From Mycobacterium sp. (GTDB lineage: Bacteria > Actinomycetota > Actinomycetes > Mycobacteriales > Mycobacteriaceae), in assembly GCA_018500005.2 (NCBI GenBank), contig JAHBAP020000562.1, positions 1 to 6,715 on the forward strand: DNA of 6,715 bases, in the 5' to 3' direction. Below the pieces are notes generated by a model, which saw only the letters and a program-made list of their open reading frames with translations, had not been told where the DNA came from and did not search any database. The number at the start of each line of letters is the position of its first letter. Position 1 is the stretch's first letter. The translations under genes and the position numbers were made by a program. Below, piece by piece: positions 6,495 through 6,715 of this stretch.

Positions 6495-6715
6495 CTACGG
6501 CGGCAGAGGGTCGGAGGGGGAATTCACGTGAGATGCGTCACCGTGTCCAGCCTCCGGCCGTCCGATCAGCGGAAGCAGTGGTGCAACGGCGCCAGCCCTG
6601 GATCCGGAGAGACTGAGCCGCCCGTCGGAGGCCGCGTCGTCGAATGTCGTCAGCCCGGTCGCCAGCAGCAGCCAGGTTCGCGGATCGGTCTCCACCACGT
6701 TCGGCGGGGTGCCGC
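6495..6715 (-). CDS. Sterol-carrier-family protein, C-terminal 72 residues (5' end outside window)
   Basis: The open frame enters from the right edge (first full codon at 6713) and ends at TAG 6495-6497. It begins GTPPNVVETDPRTWLLLATG, followed by TTFDDAASDGRLSLSGSRA and LLPLIGR. This pattern matches my memory of the C-terminal part of the small SCP2-like sterol carrier family proteins encoded before purF in mycobacteria (Rv0807 in M. tuberculosis). These proteins are presumed lipid binders of unknown cellular role. An internal GTG at 6698 is not the real start, because conserved sequence precedes it. The last 20 residues, after LLPLIGR, are a Pro/Ser/Gly-rich tail without visible homology and probably disordered. 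Position and strand suggest an operon with purF, 32 bp apart. Family assignment rests on the short conserved block only. Confidence 0.75.
   Translation of the reverse strand, partial: GTPPNVVETDPRTWLLLATGLTTFDDAASDGRLSLSGSRAGAVAPLLPLIGRPEAGHGDASHVNSPSDPLPP

Overview
The window is a high-GC actinobacterial chromosome fragment, most likely from a Mycobacterium/Mycolicibacterium-type organism. Signs of this are the strong G/C third-position bias, GTG starts, leaderless-looking starts, and a sterol-carrier-like gene directly upstream of purF, the order I recall for Rv0807-Rv0808 in M. tuberculosis. It reads as ordinary housekeeping and metabolic chromosome. I see no mobile element, CRISPR array, rRNA or tRNA.

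Bases 1-27 are not genomic. They match the 3' part of the Illumina Nextera transposase adapter, including the complete 19-bp mosaic end. The left end is therefore a library or trimming artefact, and the first gene is cut there for technical reasons.

Layout: (i) 28-3055, minus strand, is a three-gene unit in the order YtcJ-like metal-dependent amidohydrolase (556 aa), then a DUF2461 protein (205 aa), then the N-terminal 242 residues of an L-2-hydroxyglutarate oxidase (LhgO). The genes are 22 bp apart and then overlap by 11 bp, so they are probably co-transcribed. (ii) 3090-3515, plus strand, is a small exported cupin protein, divergent from the amidohydrolase across a gap of 34 bp or less. (iii) 3516-3598 is a short gap with a GC-rich hairpin, followed by an atypical SDR/NmrA-type NAD(P)-binding protein with a shortened DUF2867-like C-terminus (3599-4921, plus). 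(iv) 4922-4947 is a 26-bp convergent gap. (v) 4948-6462, minus strand, is purF, the first committed step of purine synthesis. It is preceded at 6495-6715 by the C-terminal end of a sterol-carrier-family protein cut by the right end of the window.

Only the minus-strand units look like real operons. purF does purine synthesis and has a full set of glutaminase, PRPP-binding and Fe-S residues. LhgO would return L-2-hydroxyglutarate to 2-oxoglutarate. The roles of the amidohydrolase, DUF2461 protein, cupin and SDR are known only at family level. I found no convincing new biological system. The points most worth checking are the adapter, the start region shared by the amidohydrolase and the cupin, the shortened DUF2867 region, and the absence of purM directly after purF.
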